Source: Mugil cephalus
Taxonomy: Eukaryota > Chordata > Actinopteri > Mugiliformes > Mugilidae
Direction: 5' to 3'
NCBI RefSeq assembly: GCF_022458985.1
Contig: NC_061785.1
Coordinates: forward strand, 2,411,816-2,475,815
Length of the DNA stretch: 64,000 bases
Position numbers and translations under genes: made by a program. Under the pieces are notes generated by a model that worked only from the letters and a program-made list of their open reading frames with translations, made no database searches and had not been told where the DNA came from. Below, piece after piece: positions 13,601-24,008 of this stretch. Within the stretch, counting starts at the first letter, position 1, and each line of letters starts with the position of its first letter.

Positions 13601-14963
13601 GAGGTCAGACTCCATGTTTTCTTTGTGTTCTGAGATGAATATGATGGTATACTTGTGGTAACTCTAACCTGCAGACATCAGGCTGATATTCTTCTGATCC
13701 ACACTGAGGATATTCATGTTGAAGTCTGTTTTCTTCTTCTGTGCTTTATTTTCCTGCTGATGAAATGTGGAGCTGATCAATCAGCTGATTGGATGTTGGA
13801 GCCTTTGATCAGTAGCTAACTTTTGCTGTTTCTAGTTTCTGATGATTTACTTATTTTCTCTGGTTTCTCTCATTTTAAACTGACTCTCGTTGGACTGAAG
13901 ACGTAACCCTGTCCTCTGAAAACTGTCTCAGTTTATTTGTTGTGTCAACTAATCAGAGGACTGTAAAGATCAGTGATGAATAATAAATGTTTATCCTCAG
14001 TGTTCAGTCTGAAGAGATGATTGAACTTTCAATGATTCCAGGAACTTTGTCTTTTAACCTCACATCTTTTATTCTTTATTCAGGTTGATAGACTCCAGGT
14101 TGTCAGAGATCAGCTGTGATTCTCTGGGACCAGCTCTGAAGTCCAACCCCTCCCATCTGAAACATCTGGACCTGAGTAAAAACAACCTGGAGAATTCAGG
14201 AGTGAAGCAGCTGTGTGGTTTTCTGGAGAGTCCAGACTGTAGACTGGAGACTCTGAGGTCAGTTCACTGTCTGTTACTGTTGTAGATCTGATATGTTTAA
14301 TCACCAGCTGAATCTCACTCATTTACAATAATAATTTAATTGTTGCTCAAGCTGAAGACAAATAAAAACTCATTTAAATACTATATAAGGTTGAGCTTCG
14401 TTCCTGGTCAACACACATTGATGAGGACATATTTAAAAGCTCAACACCTCTGACTGATCATCATTAATTTCATCTTTTATTCTTTATTCAGGTTGTGGAG
14501 ATGCAGTTTATCAGAAATCAGTTGTGATTCTCTGGTCTCGGCTCTGAAGTCCAACCCCTCCCATCTGAAACATCTGGACCTGAGTAAAAACAACCTCAAG
14601 GATTCAGGAGTGAGGCAGCTTCTTGATCTTAAGAAGAGGCCGGACTATAAACTAGAGACTCTGGAGTGAGTAGAGGGTTCCAGTCAGTCCATGCTGCTTT
14701 CATCAGTATTGTCCTAAACACAGTTAGTATCAAAGATCCACTGTTTCTGGAAACAGACTTGATGCTAAAAGTCTCTGCAGGTCTGTGTGTGTTCACTCCA
14801 ACACGTTAACATGAAGCTGAAAGGAACCTGGCTGAGCTCCACAGCTGCTCTGAACAGGACTCAAGTCCCTGCTGCTCTTTCTACTGGATGTGATGATGAA
14901 GGGAAACACTCCTTCACCTTCTCTCTTCTTTCTCCTCCTCTCTACAGGTGGGGGTCATTATAA
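4641..14963 (+). CDS. NLR gene A: NLRC3-like FISNA-NACHT-LRR receptor
   Basis: Predicted cytosolic innate immune sensor of the large fish NLR-C family. Coding exons: 4641-4768, 5161-5277, 5497-5634, 6738-6816, 6962-7190, 7363-9148, 11918-12091, 13020-13193, 13430-13603, 14084-14257, 14492-14665 and 14948-14963; phases join to give about 1120 residues. The start '[10 protein letters not shown]' is shared by all three genes. A Gly/Pro/Lys stretch and two 'VS(F/L)(K/Q)SD' modules come first, then '[19 protein letters not shown]'. The FISNA domain ('[13 protein letters not shown]...') precedes NACHT, with Walker A GVAGIGKT at about residue 328 and Walker B FIFDGLDE at about 401; here DE is followed by Arg where genes B and C have Cys. 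'[16 protein letters not shown]' marks the end of the NACHT-associated helices. Five LRR exons follow. The last exon adds only a few residues in phase. The NACHT-LRR intron is enlarged by an L1 insertion. ATPase-type nucleotide binding and signalling are inferred from the family. Confidence 0.85.
9157..11750 (-). mobile_element. decayed L1-type LINE inside the NACHT-LRR intron of gene A
   Basis: Read on the minus strand, 11281-11623 encodes an L1 ORF1-like piece ending '[19 protein letters not shown]'. At 10219-10449 lies an ORF2 endonuclease piece ('[12 protein letters not shown]', '[12 protein letters not shown]'), and at about 10030-10206 the linker '[20 protein letters not shown]', broken by a stop just downstream. 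The reverse transcriptase core is missing. The 3' end falls near 9157 beside a (TA)n tract. Genes B and C have only about 0.63 and 0.25 kb in this intron, so the insertion is specific to gene A. Target bases were apparently lost at the junction. Confidence 0.8.
11918..14665 (+). repeat. LRR exon array of gene A (five 174-bp exons)
   Basis: Exons 11918-12091, 13020-13193, 13430-13603, 14084-14257 and 14492-14665 are each 58 codons, all phase 2. Each encodes two leucine-rich repeat turns of ribonuclease-inhibitor type around '[15 protein letters not shown]'. The first differs from the rest ('[17 protein letters not shown]' against '[17 protein letters not shown]'), and the last has its own ending ('[13 protein letters not shown]'). 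Introns around exons 2-5 are also similar, showing spread by exon duplication. The variable bases cluster after 'LDLS', a predicted exposed surface. Confidence 0.85.
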
Positions 14964-15180
14964 ACAGGAGGGTGTGTGTTGTGAGAGGATGAGCTTTGTC
15001 TTGATGATCCAGAGGGTGAAGCAGACTCTGATTGGACCATGTTACTAGGAGGTGGAGAGGAGAGCTTCATCCACATGGTCTCCATTTAAGACCATCAACA
15101 GAGCTGCACTTCAACTCTTCAAGTCCAGTCCCTCATGAAAGATTCAGACACACGTCAACCTTCCAGCATCAACAGTCCTT
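14964..15180 (+). pseudogene. B30.2/SPRY-like terminal exon relic of gene A
   Basis: After a pyrimidine tract and acceptor (CTACAG at 14947) lies sequence homologous to the 3' ends of genes B and C. In those it reads 'LTGPCYWEVERR', resembling the 'LTGRCYWEVEW' signature of PRY/SPRY domains on fish NLRs. In the phase set by the LRR exons a stop comes within five codons. In the other frame this copy has a TAG where the others have the Trp of 'CYWEV'. It therefore cannot encode the domain here. Confidence 0.45.
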
Positions 15181-15312
15181 CCTGAAGTTGTCTAGATGCT
15201 CCTTGTCTTAACTTGTCTCTATAGAAACAGTAGATTTATTTATTCTACAGGTACAGTCATAGTCAACCTCTGGTCCATCTATCAGTCTCTGAAAGACGTC
15301 CTAGAGGTAAAA

Positions 15313-15345
15313 TTGTCTCATGAGTTTTCACAACTCATGAGACAA
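15313..15345. repeat. perfect 14-bp inverted repeat
   Basis: TTGTCTCATGAGTT (15313-15326) and its exact reverse complement (15332-15345) are separated by five bases. It lies in the 3' flank of gene A and is not preserved at the matching place behind gene C. Confidence 0.85.
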
Positions 15346-15543
15346 AATTGGGATTCTCATTTCAGCTAGATATTGTTTGCTTTTTGTCTGGTTTGTTTCT
15401 TATTTGCTGCTTTTAAAATTCACTTAGGGCAATAGCATGAGACATAAGTTACTGGAGCCTTACTTGAGACTAAAAGACATACCTTACTCAGTCTCATTAA
15501 TGACTCATTCACTAACAAGACCACGTTTGATTAGATAAAGGGT

Positions 15544-15924
15544 TTATTTAACCAGGTTAAAGGGGAGGGAAAGATAGGACATGGAATGGAAGAGCTGGAG
15601 AGGAGTTTTTTGATTTTTTTGTATGGAATGGGTGGATGTGATGAAAGTAGTGAAGGAGGTGACGTCTAGTGAAGGGAAAAGCAGTTGCAGGGATGCGTGG
15701 AAGGCTTTGAAGCAGTTCCAGCTGGTGTAGTATGAAGATAGTTTGGCAGGTGAAAAGCTGTTTAGGATGGACACCTGCGATGTGGACGCAAGGAGGCGGA
15801 GCTGAGGTCTTAGTTGTACATAGTGGCTGAAAACAGTGGGACCAAATTCAGATGAGGATCCAAGTCTGGAGCTAAGGACCCGAATTCCTGGAACAAGAAA
15901 CCCAGGGCAACCCAGGCCCGTCAC
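15544..15924 (-). pseudogene. tyrosine recombinase N-terminal fragment
   Basis: 'SFSPAKLSSYYTSWNCFKAF' followed by 'LDVTSFTTFI' resembles the SAM-like core-binding domain at the start of tyrosine recombinases. The catalytic domain with its Arg/His/Tyr residues is missing because the element ends here. Confidence 0.6.
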
Positions 15925-16238
15925 GGCAACAAAGAGTCGGCAATTGCGTTCATCTGGCCTGGAAGGTGGCGTGCACGGACAATTAATTGGTGTTGGACTG
16001 TGGTAAGGGTGAGTCTACACGTGAATTGCATGATGTCCAGGGATTTGTTACGGCCTTTATTTATGATGATTACGGTGGCGATGTTGTCAGGGTGGATGAG
16101 AATTACCTTTTTGGACCACTCATGTCCCCAAAGAAGGGCTGCGATGATGATGATATACAACTCGTACAGGACGACAGTGTTTTTTGTATTTCTGGGGGCC
16201 ATTGGGAAGCAAACTAGTGTCCCCTGAGGGTGCTGCAT
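15921..16238 (-). pseudogene. Ngaro/DIRS-like RNase H fragment
   Basis: The motifs 'LYELYIIIIAALLWG', 'HPDNIATVIIINKGRNKSLD' and 'VRARHLPGQMNAIADSL' match the RNase H region of DIRS-group elements, where 'DN.A.V.IINKGRSKS' and 'H.PG..N.IADSLSR' are typical. The frame is open, but the element around it is broken. Confidence 0.75.
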
Positions 16239-16587
16239 CTGTGTAGAACTGGATGACGTTGGGTTGGAAGATTATATCATCATAGAAGAAGGAAATAGCG
16301 TTCCAAGACGACAAGAAATGGTATCACATTTTAAGTTCCATTCTGCAGGCTGGGTCGAGGCTGATTGAGTCGAGGAGGGGAGGCGCGGCAGAGTGCCAAT
16401 GACAGACGGTGCGAACGGATAGGTCTACCTTGGGAAATGATGCGGTTGGCATAGTTGAGATGACTGAGAAGGGAAAGAAGCAGTCGTTTGGAACGTCTGT
16501 CGTTTATCTAGTGGCGAAGAGGCTTGGAATGAAACTGAGTCAAGAGTGATGCCAAGCAACTCTCGGGATGTGAGGGGTCCTTCGGTT

Positions 16588-16899
16588 TTAATAGGACTTT
16601 TTCCATCCTACGCAGGAAATCCTCCAAAAGTCGGGCCGTAAAGGCATGACCTTGAAGGCGCTGGTGATGTCAGCTTTGACCAGCCAGGCCCTGTGACCAG
16701 CCAGGTGGATGAAGCTGATGGCGTGGTGCATGGAGAAGTCTGCACTTGGGGTGAGGCTATTAATGCTTGGTGTATAGGAGCCAAGGTGGGAGGAAAGGTT
16801 GATAATGAGTCTCTTTTTACCTGAATATTTCCCGGTAGCTATGCCGATGGGGCTAATTCGGAACACAGAAAAGGGAGGAAGGGGGAATGGGCCTATCAT
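16588..16899 (-). pseudogene. Ngaro/DIRS-like reverse transcriptase fragment
   Basis: 'GPFPLPPFSVFRISPIGIA', 'KKRLIINLSSHLGS' and 'AWLVKADITSAFKVMPLRPD' are the finger and first palm motifs of DIRS-group reverse transcriptase. The frame ends at 16588 and the second palm motif with the double Asp is not found in frame, so it is a partial relic. Confidence 0.75.
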
Positions 16900-17507
16900 G
16901 AAACCTTCTTCGATTTCTTACTCTAGTAGTTGATTGAGTACATTGGGCTCTGCAATGGCTGACTGAAGATTGAGAATGATGAATTGGGGAGGACCTCCAG
17001 TCCTGGGTGGAAGTCATGGGTGAAGGTGTTAGTCAAGAAATGCACAAAGGGGCATTTTGGGTGTTTTTTGAGAGCGGAGTTGAGAATGTTTATTTTAATG
17101 GGTGTATTGAGGAACTGGAATAGTTAGGAGTCCTGTTTGGTAGGGTTGTGAGGACAACTAGGGCAGGAATGAGTGCCACCACAGAAGGAGCATGTGTGGG
17201 GAATTGGCAGCTGGAATATCTGCAATCCAGGCCGTTGAAATTGTTACAGAACATCCTCATGCCCTGGCAGGATGGGTCAACCTCTTCTGTCCGAGTTCTG
17301 AGGAATGGAGCTATAGACGGAAGATGGGATTGTAGCTTGCAGAGGGTAAGAAGAGGATGGGGCAATGAGAGGGGGTGGAGCAGCCAGAGAGCAGGGAGCA
17401 GGAGTAGGAATAAACCTGCAATAAAGCTCAGGGGGTCGAGGGTGCCCCAGTATGTGTCCTGATTGAATTGTTGGAGTCTGCCTGTGGCCTGCGAGGCGAA
17501 AACAATG

Positions 17508-18212
17508 TCATAAGTGTAGAAGCCTGGGCCTTGGGCGGTGATAAGCTCCCAAGTGTGTGTTGTGGTACAGTGATGGTTGGATGAGCTGGCTTAAGTGTAC
17601 ATAGTTATCTTGGAGGATTTGTTGTTGCAAGGCAGAGGGGAAAGGAGATGGCCGTTGTGTTGGGATAGGGTGGGTGGCTGGAATTGCCATTGTCAAGGTG
17701 AAATTGGTGGCTGGCAGGTTCGTGTTTGGAAGAGGGTATTTCTTCAGGAGGGATGAGGGGCGGAAGAAAGGTGGAGGATTATTGGGAAAGGGATTTGGGT
17801 TGAGGATGGGGAGGGAGGATGAGAGGGATGGGCGTGTAGAAAATAGATTAGACTGATGAAATTGGTTTCTGTGACAGGCGGTTGTCGAGATTGAGGTATT
17901 GGGAAAGAGTGAGGATGGGGGGACTATGGAAGCCGAAGGCGCTGCATTCGAAATGGCTGAAGGGAGGGAAGGGGGAAATATGCTGGGAAGATGGGGTGTA
18001 TGGGAAAGGGAAGAGATGAAGGATAAGAACAAGTTAAACAAGTGAGGTGTAGGTTGAACTGATATGACCTGGCCCTGGAGGGAGATGGCTGGAGGATGGG
18101 GGACCTGTCCTGCTGCTGAGGGCAGCATGGTGATGTCAGCGTGGGCAGTAGTGATGAAGTGCTGGGATAGCCATGGTGGATCCAGGCCCCGTCCTGCTGC
18201 TGTAGGCTGCAC
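17508..18212 (-). pseudogene. gag-like frame of the Ngaro/DIRS-like element
   Basis: A 234-codon open frame rich in Pro, Ser, His and Phe with 'PNPFPNNPPPFFRPSSLL' and repeated 'PSLPS' pieces. No domain was recognised. Its position upstream of the RT on the same strand makes it the gag equivalent. Low complexity limits certainty. Confidence 0.45.
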
Positions 18213-18768
18213 GATGACGTTGGCGCGCGCCGTGGTGGTGACAGGTTGAGGACGGAAGACCTTGGTCGCGCCTGTTGTTGATCTGGTGGCAGAGATGGAG
18301 TTTTGGAGAAGTTGGAAAAGTTTGGCCTTATTATCGGTGCGGTAGAATCGAATGCCCTTCTCGGTCAGGGTGCACTAGAGGCGGGCAATTGTCCAATCTG
18401 CTATGGTAGTCGGGCTTGGAAGAGTTCTTGCCGGAGCGAAGGTGATGACGGAAGAGTGGCCAGTGCGGCAGCCTCTTCACCAGCTGGCTGTGCCGGCTTC
18501 TGGAACAACCTATCTGGTATCAGTGCTAATAAAACTCGTTGAGAAGTGAGCCAAACGGGCGAGGAGAGGTTAGGTGTGCCTGTATAGACAGGTGCCAGTA
18601 ATTGGATGGTTGAGGCGTGGTCTTGTTCCTGAACCTAAGTTATTTAACTTCATTTCATTGCTGCATGTGGATTGCAAAAATAATTTATTTGTATTTAGTC
18701 CATTGAACCCCTTTGTCCCTATGCCTACATATAATAATAAATGTGTTATATCTTCACAGCTCTAAGCG

Positions 18769-20344
18769 CTGTATGAATAATTTTGGTCACCTGTGGCACA
18801 AACACCAGTGAGATAGCTACAAAAGTGTCAGAATAAAGATATATGTTACTGTGTCGGAGAAAGTTAATCAGGAACAAGGTAAAAAATATAAATTTCTATT
18901 CTCGCCTAAAAAACAACACTTTATTTAGAATAAAAACCAGCCCTGAGTTAGTAGCTCAGTTCAAATAGGAATTATTAATGTAAAATCTGATGAGAAACTA
19001 TGGAAAAGCAGATAGTAAAAAGGTGAATCAGAACAATTTTAGACATGTTTTAACACATTTTTTGTCCATGTGGAACCACCTATTGTGCCTTTTTGACACA
19101 TTTTGGCACCATATGTGCCATTTGACCTTTCTCAGGTATCAGTCTCAAAAACTTATTTAGTTTCAGTGGTATATCCCCAAATACATGTAAAACCCGCCTC
19201 ATGTACCTATAGGGGGGCCTGGCTTACTTTTATGATATTCCCTTTGTTTATGCTTTTAAAAAAATAAAACACCACACAACCAAACTTGAAATGCAAAGAC
19301 TCTTTAGTGATAATTTTTACGCCCAAAATAACTACAAGAAAATTAAATAAGTCACCTGGGTATAGTGAGAGTGTTAAAAACTAACAAAGAGTACATGGTT
19401 TTACTATTATTCAGATTCTCATAACATCAAAGGAAACGAAGCAAAACTTTAAATTTGGGAAATGATGGACCCACTCACACACACACACAAAACCTGGTCC
19501 ACAACAGTCCCTACAAGTTACCTAGAACTCTACAACCCTGTTGCAGGCCTGTGTCAAAACAAACTGGCCGCTTCACTTTTAACAAGCAGAAAGAAAAGAA
19601 AAATAAAAGGTACGTGCAAATTATCCAGTACTCACATCTCCTGACAGTTAGTGGGGTAAAAGGGGCTGAACAGGTCACCGTCCACAGCTCACACACAGCA
19701 GGAAAGAGCAGATCCTAGTAGTTCACAGGAACTTCGCCTTGTTCACAGGAATCTCATTCTTCTCCTAAATTAAATACACAAGATAAATTCCAAGTCCACG
19801 AACTGCTTCAGGCCGATGTAGCCTTAGCTCGAATCAACCAAAAATGTTTATGCAGAGCAGAGCTAATCACATACAACGATAGGCTGAAGCTAACAGCTAA
19901 TCGCGGTTAGCATTAACAGTTTTATACTGTATAGCTTAGCTTGGTTTCAAAACACTCAGATGCTCATAATTACCTCTCGGTTGGTCGCAAAGTTCATTCC
20001 TGGGGTAAACTGGCCGTTCACCATGAGATAAGAACTCTGGTCCAAACAATCGCTCCGACACGGACTCGGTCAAAGTAACTGTCTCCCTCCTCTCCCGCTC
20101 TGCTCATCTCAATCACAACATCCCGCTCTGTCCCACCCCCTCACCTGTAGACTGTCCCACCTCCTCACCTGTAGACTGTCCCACCTCCTCACCTACAGAC
20201 TGTCCCACCTCCTCACCCACAGACTGTTCCACCTCCTCACCTGTAGACTGTCCCACCTACCCACCCAGAGACTGTCCGACCTCCTCACCTGTAGACTGTC
20301 CCACCTCCTCACCCACAGACTGTCCCACCCCCTCCCCCACACGT
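18769..20344. mobile_element. unidentified 1.6-kb insertion in the gene A 3' flank
   Basis: Genes A and B share sequence up to 'TCACAGCTCTAAG' and again from 'CCGTGTGTAAAAGCAGAAT'. In gene B these are almost adjacent (34185-34225), while gene A has about 1.57 kb between them. The inserted DNA has no long coding frame and ends in a 24-bp minisatellite. On the minus strand a short GC-richer stretch at 19980-20120 ends in a donor-like 'GAGAG|GTAATT'. Its class was not recognised. Confidence 0.55.
20128..20343. repeat. 24-bp minisatellite, nine units
   Basis: Nine consecutive 24-bp units start 'CTGTCCCACCTCCTCACC' and end in TGTAGA, CACAGA or similar. The unit length keeps frame, so on the minus strand it reads as an eight-residue 'VRRWDSLW' repeat; that frame is a by-product. 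Confidence 0.95.
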
Positions 20345-20931
20345 CCCGTGTGTAAAAGCAGAATATCTCGACAATCAATTGGTCCAATTTAATGACTGAC
20401 ACCTCTATTGACCAATCAGAGTAATATAAGTATCTGTTACATTTAAAGAACCTTGAACTTTTCATTTTCATTTTCCAGACTCAAATAACTCGTCATCACC
20501 TGCAGGAACCAGAGAGCAACAACTCCCTGAAAACATAGAAATGACAAATCAAACATAATCAACAAAATGCATCAAACATTCGCTTTTTGAAGACACAATA
20601 AAATATATATCCATATTTGGCTCACCTTAGCTCGTAGCATTTAATTGTGGATGCTTTAAGGGAGTTAAGTTCAAATGTCCTTATTGACTGTTCTTATTTG
20701 TTAGTTGTGAAAATTTATGTTTTCTTCTATCCTTTGTCCATGAAATCATCCACCACCTTTTTGTTCACTTCTTTCATCTGTGTATCATTGTTCAGTTACC
20801 AGAATAAAGGACTGAACTAATCTATGGATCCAGTGTTTTAATGTTCACACCACATGGATGTTCAGTGAACCAGCACCACCACCACAACCAGCGTTTTTTT
20901 CAATTACGTCAGTTACAGTATTGTTACGTCC
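20345..20931. repeat. duplicated 3' flank behind gene A
   Basis: Nearly identical to 34210-34785 behind gene B, apart from small indels. It contains 'CCAGAATAAAGGACTG' (AATAAA near 20803), a possible poly(A) signal kept in both copies. No coding frame was recognised. Confidence 0.7.
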
Positions 20932-21206
20932 CTCGGTTGGTGTTCGGGGTAATAGGTACCGTAACACAACAACTTAAGAATACAACAAAGTCAAAGAATC
21001 ACTGAAGGTGGTTTATTGCACGCAGACGGTCTCAACCAATGAGTACAAATGTGTCAAAGAAATTGATTAATATAACAAAATGAGGCCTAAGCTACTTTCA
21101 CCTGGTGGAACAAAAACACACAAAAGAAAACCTATCTACCCAAACTAAGAAAGAGCCTCCAAAACAATACAGCGAGTGGCACCCACCACTAACCTGATGT
21201 TTTTAG
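20932..21206 (-). mobile_element. LTR-retrotransposon-derived fragment
   Basis: It begins TGTTACGTCCC and, read on the minus strand, shows an AATAAA-type signal ('GCAATAAACCACC') ahead of a terminus ending GTAACA, as in an LTR. The same fragment lies at 34786-35072 behind gene B, so it predates the tandem duplication. The far end is cut off by hAT sequence. Confidence 0.5.
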
Positions 21207-21730
21207 CCACTACTTCTCCTCCAAAGCTGGAGAGGAGCTGAGCAAGAAGAGGAACAGGCTGAAGCCTAAGTCGGCTGAAATGATCTTGTTTTCAAATAAA
21301 AAGCTTTGAACCACCCAAATCCCTTTCCCAGTTTCACAAGCATTTTATTCAACCATTGTCACCACAGTCCCTAGTTGCACAAGCATTTCACCTTTGTTAT
21401 TATTTTTTCGTATTTCTATCAGTCACCCAAAAGCAAAAATCTAAAACATACAGTATTATATGAAAGAACAACCACGCAAGCATATCCATGTTTTATTGAA
21501 AGAATCTGAATCAAGCATTTCAAAATGCACACACTGTAGATCCTTTACTGTTAATCAGTGTCTCACTGTTTCACCACCCTTTGCCGTTTACTGCGGATGC
21601 TATGTGTACTTTTATCCAGCAGATGTCGCCACATTTAATTGTATCAAATGCTTCGAATCACTGAACCATTTCAACACATTTGCTTCAGATTGATTCAGTG
21701 TTTCAGAAAGCTTCGCTTCCTCCATCACTA
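21207..21730 (+). mobile_element. ZBED/hAT transposon, C-terminal piece and 3' end
   Basis: The start encodes 'YFSSKAGEELSKKRNRLKPK' followed by 'SAEMILFSNKKL' and a stop, matching the C-terminal hATC dimerisation end of ZBED-type hAT transposases. The 3' terminus 'CTTCGCTTCCTCCATCACTA' ends at 21730. The BED finger and catalytic centre are absent. The related copy at 35103-36580 keeps the other end of the gene. Confidence 0.7.
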
Positions 21731-22990
21731 TATAATCAAAATACACAAATACATGGTCTGAGCATATATTGTAATATATTGGAAAATATAAATACTAAAT
21801 CCCATATATGTAAATATACTTTCTAATATATCATATATTGTCCAATATATCGTAATATAGTTGTTGTTGTTTTGTAGGGGATGTGGTGGCATCTCTGTTC
21901 TGTTTGTCAAATCTTGCTTTAAACCAGACTAATGTTTGACAGACACCAGTCAGTGTTTATCCCAAATAACATATGTAACAAAATTAAGTACATTTTCCAT
22001 AAATACTTAAAAAATAATGAGTTGAACTGAAGTTGGATGAAAATATGTAATACACCATCAAGGACATAAGTCAAGGACCAACACATCTGTCTCTGATCAC
22101 AACCACAGACACAATAATTCACAATCTATGTAGTTTTATGTAAATTAGGTCAAACAGATTAATAAAAGCTTCATTTGTCCCTGTAGGCGATTTAAGACAC
22201 AGTGAGCAGCATGAGGTGGAAGAACAAGACACTTTTAGGAACAAAAAAAACAACAATAATAAAACAACAGAAATGAAATAAAAATGACTGTGACATAAAT
22301 GTTTAACTATCCAGACTGTCCATGGAGGGTGGAAACATGACTGTATGAGTAAAGTGACTGAAGTTTACATGTAAACTGGAACTTCAGGGATTATATATTT
22401 ACAGGTTATTGCAGAGATAGTATGAGTAATAAATATATATATATAAATAAAGTTGCTTGGAAATAAATTGTGGAGGAGGAGCGTCCATGTGTTGATTGTT
22501 GAGACAAGTTTTAAACTGGAGTTTCTTGTTTGTGTGGTTGTAGGAGTGGGGGTGGGGAGATGTGAATGTGCTGAGAAGAGTCAGATAATATCACACCATA
22601 AACTACAAAGATAAATCTAAAATATATGTTAATGTGTTGGAAACAAGTTGACTAAAGAGGTGAAACAGATAATACTACTAATCATTTAATACGTGGTGAT
22701 TTCTAAGCATCAGTTTGAGCCGGGAGGACAGAAGACACGAAGACAACACGTTAAGAGGCTGAACTCACACTAAACACACACAAACATTCAGGACCGGGTT
22801 CGAGTCCAGCTCAGAGCTCACTGATAATATACCGATAACACCTGGAACATTATTTAGTTTTTAGTCCATGACAGGAAACATCATTTATTTATTTAAGGAA
22901 ATCTTCAGACTTTTAATCTGCGTCATGAATCATTCGTGTTGACTCCTCCTCTAAATACCTGACAGGTAAATAGTTTCCTCATTTCAGTTA
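21731..22990 (+). repeat. AT-rich spacer and duplicated 5' flank of NLR gene B
   Basis: It matches the segment ahead of gene C (38534-39778) almost throughout, and from about 21905 also the orphan copy (36770 onward). It starts with an AT-rich block containing repeated ATATATT, then non-coding sequence. It lacks the insertion found in the gene A copy. Confidence 0.8.
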
Positions 22991-23004
22991 AGTTTCACTT
23001 TCAC
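22991..23004 (-). promoter_or_regulatory. interferon-stimulated response element ahead of NLR gene B
   Basis: AGTTTCACTTTCAC is GTGAAAGTGAAACT on the minus strand, a perfect match to GAAANNGAAACT. It lies about 50 bases before the donor GAAG|GTAATG (23054/23055). Confidence 0.65.
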
Positions 23005-23054
23005 CAGGATCGTGTCGCAGATGTTTTTTTCTCCGTGTCAAACTCCGTCTGAAG
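23005..23054 (+). other. probable non-coding first exon of NLR gene B
   Basis: The conserved donor GAAG|GTAATG pairs with the acceptor TTTCAG|CAGC (24004/24005), four bases before the ATG of gene B. The transcription start is not known, so the left boundary is arbitrary. Confidence 0.45.
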
Positions 23055-24008
23055 GTAATGAAGCAGTTTTGAATGTTTTCTTGGTTAACATCAGCTGTCA
23101 GCAGCTCAGCTCCGACAGAAGCAGCAGAAATCTGCAGCTCCATAAATTCACCTTAATGTGAGTCAGAGCTGAAAGGGTAGAGTCTGGAGGAGGCCTGCTA
23201 GGAAACTGATCAGAGCCACACCTGCTTCCTAAATATCATTTAAACTCTCTTTATTATTTACATCAATGACACAGTCTTTTATTTTAAATCTGTCTCTAGA
23301 AGTTTGATCTGCTTTTCTAACAGGAAGAGGTGAAAGTAACTAAATACTTTTAGTTCAGTTCAACAAAGAGACGCTTTATACACAATATGCACATTTATAT
23401 ATAGGATAGATGAGATAAATGTAGTCGTAAAACAGCACACAAGTTAAAAAATACAAGTATAAATGTATTATTTGGAAAAATAAAATATAATCCATGAACT
23501 TAAAGGGGGTAGCTCTTGTATAAATGTTCAAAGTTCCAGGTCCAGTAATACAGTGATACTTGAGAGTCCAGGTCAGACTCAGAGTTGAACAAATAGAATA
23601 TATAAGAATTTAAAAATAGAACAGACATGAGATATGTTGTGTTTATATGTGAGTATATGTATAATATGTAAATATATTAAAGACTCAAGTGGTGTTTATT
23701 GTCACCTCCTCAGTATATGACTGAAAACATATTAGTGTGAGACTGAGTTTCTCCTGGTCCCACTGTGCTGACAAGACACGACAACATGTTACAACACAGA
23801 ATAGAAAAGGAAGAAATGAACAGAAGGTTTACAGGTGTATGAAGAATGGGTCTATAAATATATACAAGATATTTAATGTCTGTATAAAATATATAAAGTC
23901 TATGAACTGGAAGAAAGTATAAAATATACAGAGTGTCAGTGAAGGCATCATCATCAGTGGAGGATCAGCTGATCTGTTTACAACATGTATGATTAGTGTT
24001 TCAGCAGC

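Larger units (their letters stand above)
15520..18650 (-). mobile_element. Ngaro/DIRS-like tyrosine-recombinase retroelement, decayed
   Basis: On the minus strand the order is a Pro/Ser-rich gag-like frame (18212-17508), reverse transcriptase (16899-16588), RNase H (16238-15921) and the start of a tyrosine recombinase (15924-15544). This gag-RT-RH-YR order is that of Ngaro/DIRS elements. Gene B keeps continuous sequence at the same place (33960-34100), so the element entered the 3' flank of gene A alone. Termini are estimated from that comparison. Confidence 0.8.

Noticed and set aside
20128-20343. Regularly spaced repeats considered as a CRISPR-like array
   Set aside because: Units are head-to-tail without unique spacers, and the setting is a fish genome; it is a minisatellite.
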